NCBI GenBank assembly: GCA_025526915.1
Contig: JAHLKH010000072.1
Coordinates: 1-64,000 of the forward strand
Source of the DNA: Entophlyctis helioformis
Taxonomy: Eukaryota; Chytridiomycota; Chytridiomycetes; Chytridiales; Chytriomycetaceae
DNA length: 64,000 bases
Direction: 5' to 3'
Positions 20,801 through 31,031 of the stretch are shown here, one piece after another; position 1 is the stretch's first letter, and each line of letters opens with the position of its first letter. The notes below the pieces were generated by a model, which saw nothing but the letters and a program-made list of their open reading frames with translations, did no database searches and was not told the origin of the DNA. The position numbers and the translations under genes are program-made.

Positions 20801-22457
20801 TAGTTTTCAATGCAAACTCCTGAGATCTGTTGTGCCACACACGGTCAAAATCACTCTGGCCATCCCGAAGAGGTCATCCCTGCATATGTCGAGCATGACT
20901 GACCTTGATGACGACGCTGGACATGGTGCGCAAGAAGCTCATGTCGAGGCGATTCGTCAGCTGATACAAGGCTGACGTGTTGATGTATTCGCGGCAGCTG
21001 TCCATGGCCTGTGGTGGCAGTGCGCCTTCGTATTCCTGATCAGCTGGATCCCCGTTGGCAATGGCTGCAACGGTGGCGGCTACTGATGAGCGTCTGCTTC
21101 GGAGGATGCGCTTCATGGCGTCGAGAACATCCAGAGATGTTTTGCTGGCTCCAGAAAACACGAGTGCGTATGGACATGCTTCGGCTGAGGATACCACAGG
21201 TCTGACCTTGATCAAGGAGACATTGATACTGCGCTGGAGGGCATGCCAGATGGGTGCGCTCACGATAATTTCGCCTTCTTTGCCTGTGCGACGGTTTGAA
21301 TGTGCACTTGCGACTGCCGGTCCAACAACGCAGTATTCTCTACGCGACCCCTTCAATCACGGGTCAGATGCTTGTCAGATTGTCATCACGACCAGCACGA
21401 CCACCACCGCCAGCAGCAGCAGCAGCAATGCGGCCAATGTGGCCCACGGTAGCCCATCGCATGAATGCATGCATGTGCGAATGAAGTTTAGCACCAACCT
21501 TGATGCCGAAATGCACGTGATGGATCAAGCCGCCTTGCAGGGCCACCCTCAGCTGGATTCGCTTGGACCCAATGTCAGACCCGACCAGCGTGCCGTTGTA
21601 CTTGTTGACAAACTTGGCGAGCTCCATGCAGCACCCAACGCTCAGAAACTCTGCCGACAGGCTCGCAAAGCGACTGGATGACGATGAGCTGGAGAGCGGC
21701 ATGGCTGCATTTTGCAGCGACTGGTTCTTCCATGTGACCGTGACAACGTCCCCCTGCAATTGCCGGGACCGGCAGCCAAAAAGTCAGTTCTGCGGTCGTG
21801 GCCAGACGGTTACGCGTTCTGACGAGAGCAACGGAGCCCGTACCGCAATCTGGGTAACATCGCCGTTCCACTTGGCGACGAGCGTGAGCAGGCCCGTGAA
21901 GAACGGGTCAATGACGTTGCGGAGTCGCTCGATGCCTTGTGTTCCACCGACTTCTATCAATGCCGTTGAGATGGCTGGCGCAGCAATCGGCGATTGGAGT
22001 GTCAGTAGGCTTGGTGCAATACAATAAAAGTGGAGCTGCCGGCCCGAAAAAAGCCAAATGCATGGCACAGAGAGCTGGGCAGCTGCAATGCATTCGCCTG
22101 GATGAGATGCAGCCACTGGCGGCATGCACCGCATGAGAGGCTGCGTCGTTGCTCTGCCCGAGATCCAAACAGTGGCGCAGGCAGGAAGCGTGGTCGTGGC
22201 AGATTGGGATCGGCGCCAATTCCAGCTAATCTGGCCGTACCTGTGAATCCCTGGCCATGGAAACGCAGTTAGTTGGCAGCCGATTCGGACTGCTGGGTGG
22301 CCAGGTGATTGGCTGCGATCCGGGCAGCATGCCCACTCACGAAAAACTCTAAGACGCCGACGATGCCCTGGCGAGCAATGATCATCGGCCACTGGTCTGC
22401 TGGTATGTCGCCCTGCAGAAACACCTCGCGCACATGCCGGGCCGTGTAGGACTCCAT
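14835..22457 (-). CDS. ADCY10-like soluble adenylyl cyclase homologue, cyclase residues degenerate
   Basis: A large multi-exon gene (roughly 16 exons) with the layout of animal soluble adenylyl cyclase: two class III cyclase-like domains, a P-loop ATPase and a long helical C-terminus. Cyclase domain 1 is at ~22457-20890 (GVLEFF/GFTAISTALIEVGG, QIAGDVVTVTW, EYCVVGPAVASAH). Cyclase domain 2 is at ~20880-20190 (VSVGISTNLNFTGFISNDLGF, SYHLIFGLALNEA). The Walker A motif ITGESGLGKSSL is split by an intron near 19900, and a Walker-B-like PVICCFDDVQ lies near 18620. After that come TPR-like helices to the stop at 14835. Key residues seem lost: the first metal Asp before GFT, the Lys before AGD (Gln here) and the transition-state Arg of domain 2 (NEAHS here). 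A 10-nt exon at 22241-22250 encodes GFT. The ATG at 22457 is only 46 bp from the divergent DUS1 start. Confidence 0.8.
22241..22250 (-). other. 10-nt micro-exon in the ADCY10-like gene
   Basis: Flanked by an acceptor (GGCCAG) and a donor (GTACGG) on the minus strand. It encodes Gly-Phe-Thr plus the first base of the next Ala codon. The flanking introns are 22251-22340 and 21975-22240. Joining gives GFTAISTALIEV, the conserved start of a class III cyclase domain, which supports the exon. Confidence 0.65.
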
Positions 22458-22503
22458 CGGTGTTGTTCGAGCAGTGGCAAGTTTTTTTGCCCAGTTTCAG
22501 AAC
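22458..22503. promoter_or_regulatory. 46-bp bidirectional spacer between ADCY10-like gene and DUS1
   Basis: The start codons of the two divergent genes are 46 bp apart, with a T7 run (GTTTTTTTGCC) in between. The core promoters must overlap, or one start codon is further in than assigned (DUS1 has no other obvious N-terminal Met before its catalytic domain). Confidence 0.6.
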
Positions 22504-24806
22504 ATGACTCTTCATCAAGCCTCTGCTGCTTCGGCTGCCGTCGCTGCTGCTGCTGCTGCTGCTGCTGCGTCGGCTGCAGCCAATGCCGCAGCAACGGTAG
22601 GGACAGCGGCCGCCGTGAAGAAGCTGGGCGGGTTTGACTTTTACCGCCAGGTGCTCCACAGCCCAAAGCTCGTCGTCGCCCCCATGGTCGACCAGTCCGA
22701 ATATGTGCGTTTCAGAGCTTCCGAGCAGGTCGTGGTGCATGCCAACCCAAGCTGACAGCATGCTGCTTTGAATGACGGCAGGCGTGGCGCCTGCTCTCCC
22801 GCCGCTACGATGCGCAGCTGTGCTACACACCCATGTTCCATGCCAAGAACTTTGCAGACAGCAAAAAGTACAGAGACGAGGTGTTTTCGACGGGCACGGA
22901 CGATCATCCTCTGGTCGTGCAGGTGAGCGGCACTGGCCCTGCTCTGCAGTCGCTCCAGAGTGCCGAGAGGGCTGATCGTTGGGCTGGCGCGAGACACAGT
23001 TTTGTGCCAACGATCCGCAGATCCTGCTTGCTGCCGCCAAGCTCGTTGAAGACCGCTGTGACGCTGTTGACATCAACCTCGGATGTCCGCAAGGCATCGC
23101 CAAGCGCGGCCACTACGGATCGTTTCTGCAAGACGAATGGGACTTGGTTGCCTCGATGGGTGAGCTTGTAGATGCCCGGGATACTTGGTTGGAGAGCACG
23201 CAGGCATGCTGACACTTTGCTTGTCTGGCAGTGCGCATTCTGCACGAGAATCTGTCGGTTCCAGTTACGTGCAAGATTCGTGTGTTTCCAGACCCTGAGC
23301 GGACACTCCAGTATGCCAAGATGCTGCAGGATGCAGGTTGCCAGGTAACTATTGCGCGCGTCGCATGCCGCTGCCGCTAGATGATTGTGCCACTCAAGCA
23401 TACTACGCATGCCTTTCCAGCTGCTGACGGTCCACGGCCGCACGCGCGAACAAAAGGCTCAGATGACGGGTCTTGCTGATTGGACGCAGATCAAGATGGT
23501 CAAGTGAGTGACTGCCCTTTGTCCGGCTTGGCTCTCTCACACACACACACACACCACTCACTCACTCTCTTGGCTGACACCTCGCGCTACTCAGGGAAGC
23601 CCTGTCGATTCCAGTGTTTGCCAACGGCAATATCCTGTACAGGGAAGATGTCGATCGCTGCCTTGCCGAGACGGGCGTGGATGGCGTCATGGTTGCTGGT
23701 GCGTTGAGTGCCGCTGTACATTCCTGCTTGCAGTGCATGGGCGATCACTGACGGCCATCCATGAACAGAGGCCAATCTGTACAACCCTGCAGTCTTTACC
23801 GGAAAGCATTATCCTGCACACATTGTTGCCCAGCAGGTGAGATGCAGTTGCTGCTTTTCCTGGCCAATCTCCAAAGGCTGAACCGTGAGTGTTATGCTTG
23901 CCCAGTATCTGGACATTTGCCAGTCGGTTCCTGGCAGTGCAGACGCGTTCCAGGCCAAGGCGCATTTATTCAAGATGTTCCATGCAATGTGAGCATGGCC
24001 TCTATAATCCTGCCAGCATCCGTCGCAAGTGTACATTGACTCATTGCCCCAACAGCTTCCCACTGCATGAAGATTTACGCCAGCGCCTTGTGGCATCCAA
24101 CAATTTCGAGACGCTTGAAGGGATCGTGGCTGACGTGCGATCCCGCTACGAGGCCGACCCTGCAACGTCCGCGTTGGCCGAGTTTGACGTCTCAACGGCA
24201 GCAGTCAGCGAAGCCGGCATAAAGACTATTCCGACATGGCTGCTGCAGCCATACGTGCGTCCACTGCTCAAGGCCGAATCCAAGGACAATGAACAGTCAA
24301 GCAAGGCGGAGCAACAAGACCAGCCAGCCGATGCTGCAACGGATGCCTCGCAAGTTGCTTCCACAGACGACCAGTCCAAGATGAGCAAGACGCAGCGCAA
24401 GCGTCTGGAGAAGCGCAAGGCGGTGGCCACGCCAACACCCGGATCGCCGAATGCGTCGCGCTCGGCAACAGCGCCAGCAGCAGACAGCGACAAGCAAGCC
24501 GTTGCAGCTGCGGATGGAACAAAACGCGGCCAAAAGCGACCCAAGCGCGAGCTGTGTGGCGGATGTTCGAACGTGTGCTCGGTCAAGTGTGCGTTCAAGA
24601 TGTGCAAGGGATGCTGTCGGACACATGCACGGACGAACGCAGAGTCGATTGGCATGACGGAGGGTGCAGAAGGCCAGCCGTTTGTGTGTGAGGTGCACAA
24701 GACGTCCCTGACACCCAAGCCGCGCCGCGATCACAGTGAGACTGCACCAGCTGTTGATGGCCAAGTCGCTGTTGGCGCGGCGATGCACTGTGAAGCAAGC
24801 ACCTAA
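22504..24806 (+). CDS. DUS1: tRNA-dihydrouridine(16/17) synthase, DUS1-type
   Basis: An FMN enzyme that reduces uridines 16/17 in the tRNA D-loop with NAD(P)H. After an Ala-rich leader the TIM-barrel starts [21 protein letters not shown] (FMN site), then [74 protein letters not shown] and [10 protein letters not shown]. About eight introns of 60-110 nt with GTGAG/GTGCG donors split it, and all frames join cleanly. The C-terminal ~200 residues hold a Lys/Arg-rich linker ([14 protein letters not shown]) and a Cys cluster ([21 protein letters not shown]) found in DUS1-like proteins and probably metal-binding. Stop at 24804-24806, with a poly(A) signal shortly after. Confidence 0.92.
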
Positions 24807-24818
24807 CGGACTGAAGCT

Positions 24819-24824
24819 AATAAA
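24819..24824 (+). terminator. Polyadenylation signal of DUS1
   Basis: AATAAA lies 13 bp after the DUS1 stop codon. Confidence 0.6.
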
Positions 24825-25016
24825 GCTTCCGTCTTACAGTCATCCAGTCACGTGGTACAGACGTGACTCGCATTCCACTGAATGATTCCAACATTGATGA
24901 TTTGCACCGATCGACCTCAACCGTCACAGTCTTGTAGGTGGCATGCTCGCAGATGTGCATCGCCCACTGGCCGTCCAAGCTGGCTGCTGACACTCCCGCT
25001 TGCCCATAGTGGAGCC

Positions 25017-27966
25017 ATGTTCAAGAAGCCGTTTTCAGTAAAGTCGCAGAGCCGTTTGCGGTCATCAGACGTCAAGAAGCTGCGCACCGAGGTCAAGGAT
25101 ACCTTTGGCATCGCTGTTCCCGAGGAGCTGTCCTCTGCGTCTGCGTCTGCGTCTGCCAGCAACGCCAGTCCCGGCGCCGGTGCACCGCAACAGTCTCCAT
25201 CTCCGCCTCTTGCCCGTCCAGGCAGCAGCAGCAACGGCAGCTTTAACGGTAACGGCAGCAATGCCAAGGCCAAGGCAGCCACTGCCAGCAAGGCCGCCAA
25301 GGCCAGCACCTCCGCCTCCAACGATGCTCTGAATGGCAGCAGCGACGCTCTGGCCGCCGTCCTCGACAGTCTCCTTGGCGACAAGCACGCCGAAGTGCTG
25401 GCCGTCAAGATCTTTGCGCACAACGAGCAGCCCGGCACAGTGTTCCTCGTCAACAAAACGCCTGCCTTCTTCCGCATGCTGGACGGCCCGCTCGTCCCCA
25501 CCGTCTACTCGCTGTGGAAGGTCCACGACCTGCTGCCCGTCTTCACCACTCCGCGGGCTGTCCTGCCCAAGCTGTTCAACGGTGCCGGTATGTGCGATGG
25601 CCGAGCGTGTGCGTGCGCCAGGGTGCTTGTTTCACTCATGGCTGCGCCACCTGAGCGTGACTCTGGCGGCCGTCGTGCATGTGCTGACAACGCTCATCCG
25701 CACGACAGATCTCATGCTGCCAGGCATCTATGTGCCCATGGCTGGGTTTGCAGAGTTCAAAGAGGGCCAGGTCATGGCAGTGTGCCCCCGTGGATCCCGG
25801 TATGAAGGGCTGCACCGCTTGACTTTTCATGCGATGCTCTCCTGACGACCTGGTGGCACGATCGTTGTGTTGGTGCATGTGCAGGATTCCGCTTGTTGTC
25901 GGCACCTCTCTCACGTCCAGCGCGCAGATTGCCAGCTCAAAGTACGACATGTCCCACGGAAAGGCGCTGCACACGCTGCACACGGTTGGCGATGAGCTCT
26001 GGTTCGTTGGTTGGCGACTGCCCAGGAAGTGCTGGCTGATACTGTAGACTGATCTGGTTTCATCTGCCACCGACAGGGCAATGGGCGATCGTTCTGATCC
26101 TCCTCCCGAGCCTCCCGTTCCAGGCAGGTTCTTGCGTCTGACGATGCCGAGACTGGTGTGATGGCTGACTCACGAGCCACGTCACGCGTGTCGGTCCAAC
26201 AGTTGTCGTGTCGGAAAGTATCGAGTACATCAGCAGCGACATTGGCGACGAAGACGGCAGTGACAGTCAATTGCATGCTAGTGTTGGCGCCACGACACAT
26301 GACTCTGCTGAAGACATTGAGAGCCTTGTGCAGTCGGAAGGATGGTCGATTGTGGACGCCAACGACAAGGACTCTGACCTCGAGATCAAGAGCCTCGCCG
26401 ACTCGGATGCACTTGGCCGCGACGGCATGTCTTCGACGGTCTCGCTGGATGCTGCTGCTGCTGCTGCTGCTGCCGAGAATGGAGGTGGCGATGGCGTTGA
26501 CGATGGCGTTGAGGATGACGACGATGCGTCTGGCGTGCCTGTGCAAGTGATGGACGGCATGCTCGAGGCGGCACTCATGACGGCACTCATCACCAAGATC
26601 AAGCCCGATCCCAAGCAGCTGCCGTTGGCCGGAAGCTCGTTCTATACAGCGTGCATGCTTCCGTGCCGCGAGCGTGGCACTGCTCTGGACATCAAGAGGT
26701 CGTCATACAAAAAGGTTTGGTTTCCTGCATGCGCGTGAATGGCAATGGTGACTCTGACAATCTGGCCAACCAAACGGTTCTTGGGCAGTTGTCCAAGTTC
26801 TACAAGGCCATGGAGAAGCGCGGTCTGCTCAAGGTCAAAGAGCAGGGCGGCGAGACACGCATCGTGTCAGCCAACTTGTCCCATCCTCTGTAAGCCAGAC
26901 TATTTCCGCGTCTGGTTGTGCGGCACGGCATGGCTGACAATGGAATGGCGGCAGCTTTGTCGACTTTGCTCCACCACGCCTACTGGCAGGCAATGCAAAG
27001 ACAGCCTCGGGATCTACTATCAACGGACCCAGCGATTCGCAGCAGAGCCTGTCCAGAGGATCTGCAGGCAGCAATGGCATCAAGCTGGCGGCAACGGAAC
27101 TGTACAAGCCGCCCAACGCGGGCAACGTGACGATCCTGGTTGGCGAGATCTCCAAGATGTGAGTGGCACTCTGCTCTGGTCGATTCTAGAGGCGTGATAC
27201 TTATCAATGCTGAACCAACCAACCAACCAACAAACCAAGCCGGCCGATGGGCGAGTACATGACACTGGCAGATGTGCGATCAGGGCTTGGCGATTACATC
27301 GCTGCCAACAACCTCGCTCTCAAAAACAACGCGCGGGTTGTTGGACTCGACCTGTTTCTGGCCAATGCTGTGCTTGGTAAGGACGAGCGGACCATCAACG
27401 AGATGCGGCGAGACGAGGTGCTCGACCGCCTTATTGCCAAGATGCTGCCATTCCATGAGCTCACAATCGGCGATGCTGCGCCATCCTTGCGGTTTGTTCC
27501 TGTCTGGCATGTTGCGGGACCGAAGGAGACGCGAACTAACTGAGATGCCGTATGGCTGGATAGGAAGGGCCCACTGACACCTATTGAGCTGGTGGTCAAG
27601 AAGCGTGGAGGCAAGCTGGTCACACTCATCTTGAATCTGGAGCACTACACGGAGGATATCGATGAGTTTGCACACCAGCTGCGCATCAAGATTGCAACCA
27701 GTGCCGCTGGTGAGTGACTTGGCGGTTGCTTTGCGGGAATGGCCAACCAGCCAGCCAGCCAGTCGACTGATTGAGCGTGTTGATTGCGGATAGTTGTTGG
27801 CACAAAGGAGCGGCCCGAGATTGTTGTGCAAGGATCCAAGGCATACGAGACGGCTGCGCATCTCGAGATGGTGCTTGGCATTCCGATCCCAGCCTCGCTG
27901 CAGCCTGTCCGATCGCATGAGAAGGTCAAGCCGTGCGTCACCCGCTTCCTTGTAGTTAAGGCATGA
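25017..27966 (+). CDS. Eukaryotic translation initiation factor 2D (ligatin-like)
   Basis: A ribosome-binding factor that delivers or removes tRNA on 40S subunits. The ATG at 25017 gives MFKKPFSVKSQSRLRSSDVKK, the conserved eIF2D start. Domains in order: N-terminal DUF1947/PUA (ALVPTVYSLWKVHDLLP; after an intron DLMLPGIYVPMAGF), a long acidic Ser/Asp-rich linker, a winged-helix part (LDIKRSSYKKLSKFYKAMEKRGLL), a SWIB-like part (MGEYMTLADVRSGLGDYIAANNL) and a C-terminal SUI1 domain (LVVKKRGGKLVTLILNLEHY, then VQGSKAYETAAHLEMVLGIP after the last intron). About nine introns. All parts are intact, and the stop is at 27964-27966. No disruption seen. Confidence 0.92.
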
Positions 27967-28106
27967 ACTGCAGTTCTGTTGTGCGCGAATGTGCGTAGCT
28001 ATAAAGTTGCCGAGTCGCAAGTTCAGGGATTGGCACTTGTTGGTCGCTGTCGCGCTTTTTGTTGTGGTTGTCCGGACATTCACAAAGCGAACAAGCGGCT
28101 GTGGCG

Positions 28107-29531
28107 ATGCAGGCGAAACGACAGGCGACAGACAATGCAGACGCAGCCAGCGACGAGTTTGTGCGCCGTCTGCAGAGCCGTCTACAGAGCCAGCTGCAGA
28201 ACATGATCGAGCAAGTCATTAGAGCGAGTGGCAGCCAAGTCGTCGAGCCAGGGCAGCCAGCAGCAACGACACCACAGCCAGGTGTGCCTCGCTATGTGGT
28301 GCCGCCAGCCACCGGCGACCTTGCGTTCGGCAGCAGCCATTGGGACGGCAAGCCCGCCGAGATCCACGCCATGATCCTCAAACTTGCCGGCCCGCTCACT
28401 CCTTCGTCAACGGCATGCTCGTGACAAGGACACACTCGACGATGAGCGACACTGGCAGCTGTGGACCGAAGCGTTCAAGATGGACTGGCAGGGCGATCTG
28501 GCGCTGCTGCCTCACCTGCATTGTGCGTCGGCCGACAACGGACTGTTGCTCGCACACTCTCGCTCCATGTACGATCGTCTCTGCAAGCGCCTCCCCTGGT
28601 CAACCGAGTCCCCCTATCCGATTCAAGACGCAGTCAACGACACCGACAGCTTATAGTTCAAAGATGCTCACATGCACGGCGGTCGCTTACTTCTCATTCC
28701 CATGCGGCACGGCTGGTTCGATCTGATCGACGTTTCATATCCGATCGCACTCGCTCGCATGGCCATCCGCTTTGGATGCCTCGATCTGCTCAAGCATCTC
28801 GACCGCAAGTTCAAGACGCTCCGACGCTGGATTGCCAGGCACGGTCCGGCAAGCACGTACTGGCACGGCGCAGTTGATCAGGCTGCGCGATACGGACATC
28901 TTGATGTTGTGCAGTATCTGTTTAGCCTGGGCGTGACGGGATGCACGAAGGAGGCGATGGACGGCGCGGCTGCCAACGGCCACCTGCATGTCGTCAAGTG
29001 GCTCCACGAGAACAGGACGGAAGGATGCACGACGTGGGCGATGGACGACGCGGCACGCAACGGCCATCTGCACATTGTCAAGTGGCTGCATGCCAACAGG
29101 ACGGAAGGCTGCACGACAGAGGCAATGGAATTTGCTGCAGAGTCTGGGCATCTTCACATTGTCAAGTGGTTGCACGAGACTCGCGGTGTAGTGTGCACGT
29201 CCAAAGCACTCATAAGCCATTGGAAGAGCATTTGGACATTGTCAAGTACATGCACTCCAAGGGCAGCCGTGCATCGGACAACGCACTTTCGCTTGCAGCC
29301 GGTTCGCGCAGCGTGGAGATGCTGCATTACTTGCTGGATCGCGGGTACCCGGTTGAACTTGGAGCACTCGGCTGGGACGACAATGCCGAAATCGCCAACA
29401 TTCTCTTTGGCAGCCTCACACTGGGCCAGGCACAGGCGCTGCTTTCCCAAGCAAGCCAAGGACTTTGCAGGAACGTCACCATTGAGAGACTCCAAGCAAC
29501 CATCAAGAAACTGCAAGCGTCGAGCGAGTGA
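28107..29531 (+). pseudogene. Ankyrin-repeat gene, copy A, broken
   Basis: Homologous to 52740-54035. It starts MQAKRQATDNADAA and has a conserved block PPATGDLAFGSSHWDGKPAEIHAMILK, then WTEAFKMDWQGDLALLP. Ankyrin-type repeats follow from ~28860 (GHLDVVQYLF, GHLHVVKWLHENRTEGCT, GHLHIVKWLHANRTEGCT, GHLHIVKWLHETRG) and a closing LHYLLDRGYPVELG. Compared with copy B there are small deletions near 28399-28430, an in-frame TAG at 28654-28656 and a frame change near 29210-29222. No intron explains these, so it is probably a pseudogene. A LINE fragment abuts the 3' end. Such WLH-type ankyrin proteins are commonly multicopy. Confidence 0.75.
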
Positions 29532-29539
29532 TGAATGGA

Positions 29540-30051
29540 TCGCCAAGACTTGCTGTTGGAATGAAGACGTGACTGCTGCCACGACCTCCACCGCGGCTGC
29601 CAGTGCTACATGCGACTCTGCGAGAATGACCACATCGTCTACAAGCATCAGCGCACGGATGCCATGACCGTCAGCCACGGCTGGGATGCTGATCTCAGGA
29701 ATGCCATCGAGTATGTCGTTGAGGAACAGGCTGAAGAAGAGGCCAGACAGCGGGCAGCCTTGGCGGACAGCCTCGCCTGACACTGAACGGCTCAGAGAGC
29801 ACATTGCCTGATCGTGCACATGCAGTGGATGATGTGTAGAGTGCCTTGAGGAACTCGTACGTGCGTGGCGGGATGCCCATCTTGCGCAGCTTCCTCAGCA
29901 GCGCGCCGATCGGCACCGTGTCGAATGCCTTCTTGATGTCAATGAATGCTGCATGTGTGGGCAGCTGGCGTGCACGCCGTCGCTGGATAATGTCGACGAG
30001 AGCGCAGACCTGCGCCACCGCCTCCTCACCGCGACGGAAGCCAGCCTGCAT
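29540..30051 (-). mobile_element. Non-LTR retrotransposon (LINE) reverse-transcriptase fragment
   Basis: On the minus strand the protein reads QAGFRRGEEAVAQV, AAFIDIKKAFDTVPIGALL and, after a frame change near 29760, VRQGCPLSGLFFSLFLNDIL, then RALMLVDDVVILAES. These are reverse-transcriptase blocks in the correct order, with LVDD as the catalytic motif (usually Y/F-A-DD). The fragment stops next to the ankyrin copy A stop codon and lacks endonuclease, 3' end and tail. It may continue weakly upstream (VLIMILGRLV, to ~30115) into the first codons of the uL6m gene. It is a dead fragment. Confidence 0.8.
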
Positions 30052-30107
30052 GGATGATGTCTCAAACCGATTTTCGAACTTGGCCTTGCACCAAGCGACC
30101 GAGAATC

Positions 30108-30857
30108 ATGATCAGCACACGGACGGCACGGCAGGCAGCGGCCGCAGCAGTCGCAACACACGCCGCACGCCGCACGCCCGCAGCGGCCCTCACACCTGCC
30201 ACGGCCACGGCCACTGCAGCCTCGGCAGCCTCTGCGGCCCGTCTCTTCTCGACGTCAGTGCCCGCATCGTCCATGGTCGGCCGCAAGGTCCTCAAGTTCT
30301 CGCCCGAAGTGTCCATCAGCGTCGAGCCGTTTGCCGCATCGAAATCCTTCCCCTCGGCAACGACGCAAGCCGTCGTCAAAGGCCCGCTCGGCACGCTTCG
30401 CATGCCCATCCAGCCGTTTGTCTCGCTCGACTTCCCGCCCGTCCCTGCAGACGCCCCCAAGCGCCTGCTCGCCGTCGCCGTGTCCAACCCCAAGGAGCCC
30501 AAGCAGCGTGCCATGTGGGGCACAACGCGCGCCCTGCTGGCCAACATGGTCACCGGCGTCTCGGAGGGATACATGATCCCAGTGCGGCTGGTCGGTGTCG
30601 GATACCGTGCGCTCATGGAGCAAGGGAAGCTGTCGCTCAAGCTCGGCTACGCGCATCCGATTCTGCTGGATATCCCGGAAGGCGTCAATGTGAGCATCCC
30701 CGCGCCGCAGCGCATTCTGCTGCAGGGCAATGATCTGCAGGCCATGACGCTGTTTGCGGCCAAGATCCGCAAGTGGCGGAAGCCCGAGCCGTACAACCAA
30801 AAGGGCATCTTTGTTGGCGACGAGACGATCAAGAAGAAGGACGGCAAGAAGCGTTGA
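30108..30857 (+). CDS. Mitochondrial large-subunit ribosomal protein uL6m
   Basis: 249 residues. The N-terminus is Arg/Ala/Thr-rich without acidic residues (MISTRTARQAAAAAVATHAARR), a mitochondrial targeting sequence, with RLFSTSVP near the likely cleavage site. The uL6 fold follows: VKGPLGTLRMPI, GTTRALLANMVTGVSEGY, VRLVGVGYRALMEQGKLSLKLGYAHP, AAKIRKWRKPEPYNQKGIF and the tail KKKDGKKR. The YNQKGIF ending is the bacterial/mitochondrial L6 type. Single exon. The 5' part abuts or overlaps LINE-derived sequence on the other strand; if the ATG at 30108 is not used, no Met precedes MVGRKVLK at about residue 56. Confidence 0.9.
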   Translation: MISTRTARQAAAAAVATHAARRTPAAALTPATATATAASAASAARLFSTSVPASSMVGRKVLKFSPEVSISVEPFAASKSFPSATTQAVVKGPLGTLRMPIQPFVSLDFPPVPADAPKRLLAVAVSNPKEPKQRAMWGTTRALLANMVTGVSEGYMIPVRLVGVGYRALMEQGKLSLKLGYAHPILLDIPEGVNVSIPAPQRILLQGNDLQAMTLFAAKIRKWRKPEPYNQKGIFVGDETIKKKDGKKR

Positions 30858-31031
30858 GCAGCACTGGCCGCCGACGCGGTTGGCATGCTGTGTTGTGGCG
30901 AATGGAATGAAGGCAATCGTGGTCGTGATCATGTCGGTGGGTTTATAGAGTGTTTGATAGCTGCACCGCTGTGTCAAAACAGCTTCCGCGCGACTTTTCT
31001 GGTTGCATCTGCAATTTATAGGCACGGCGAG

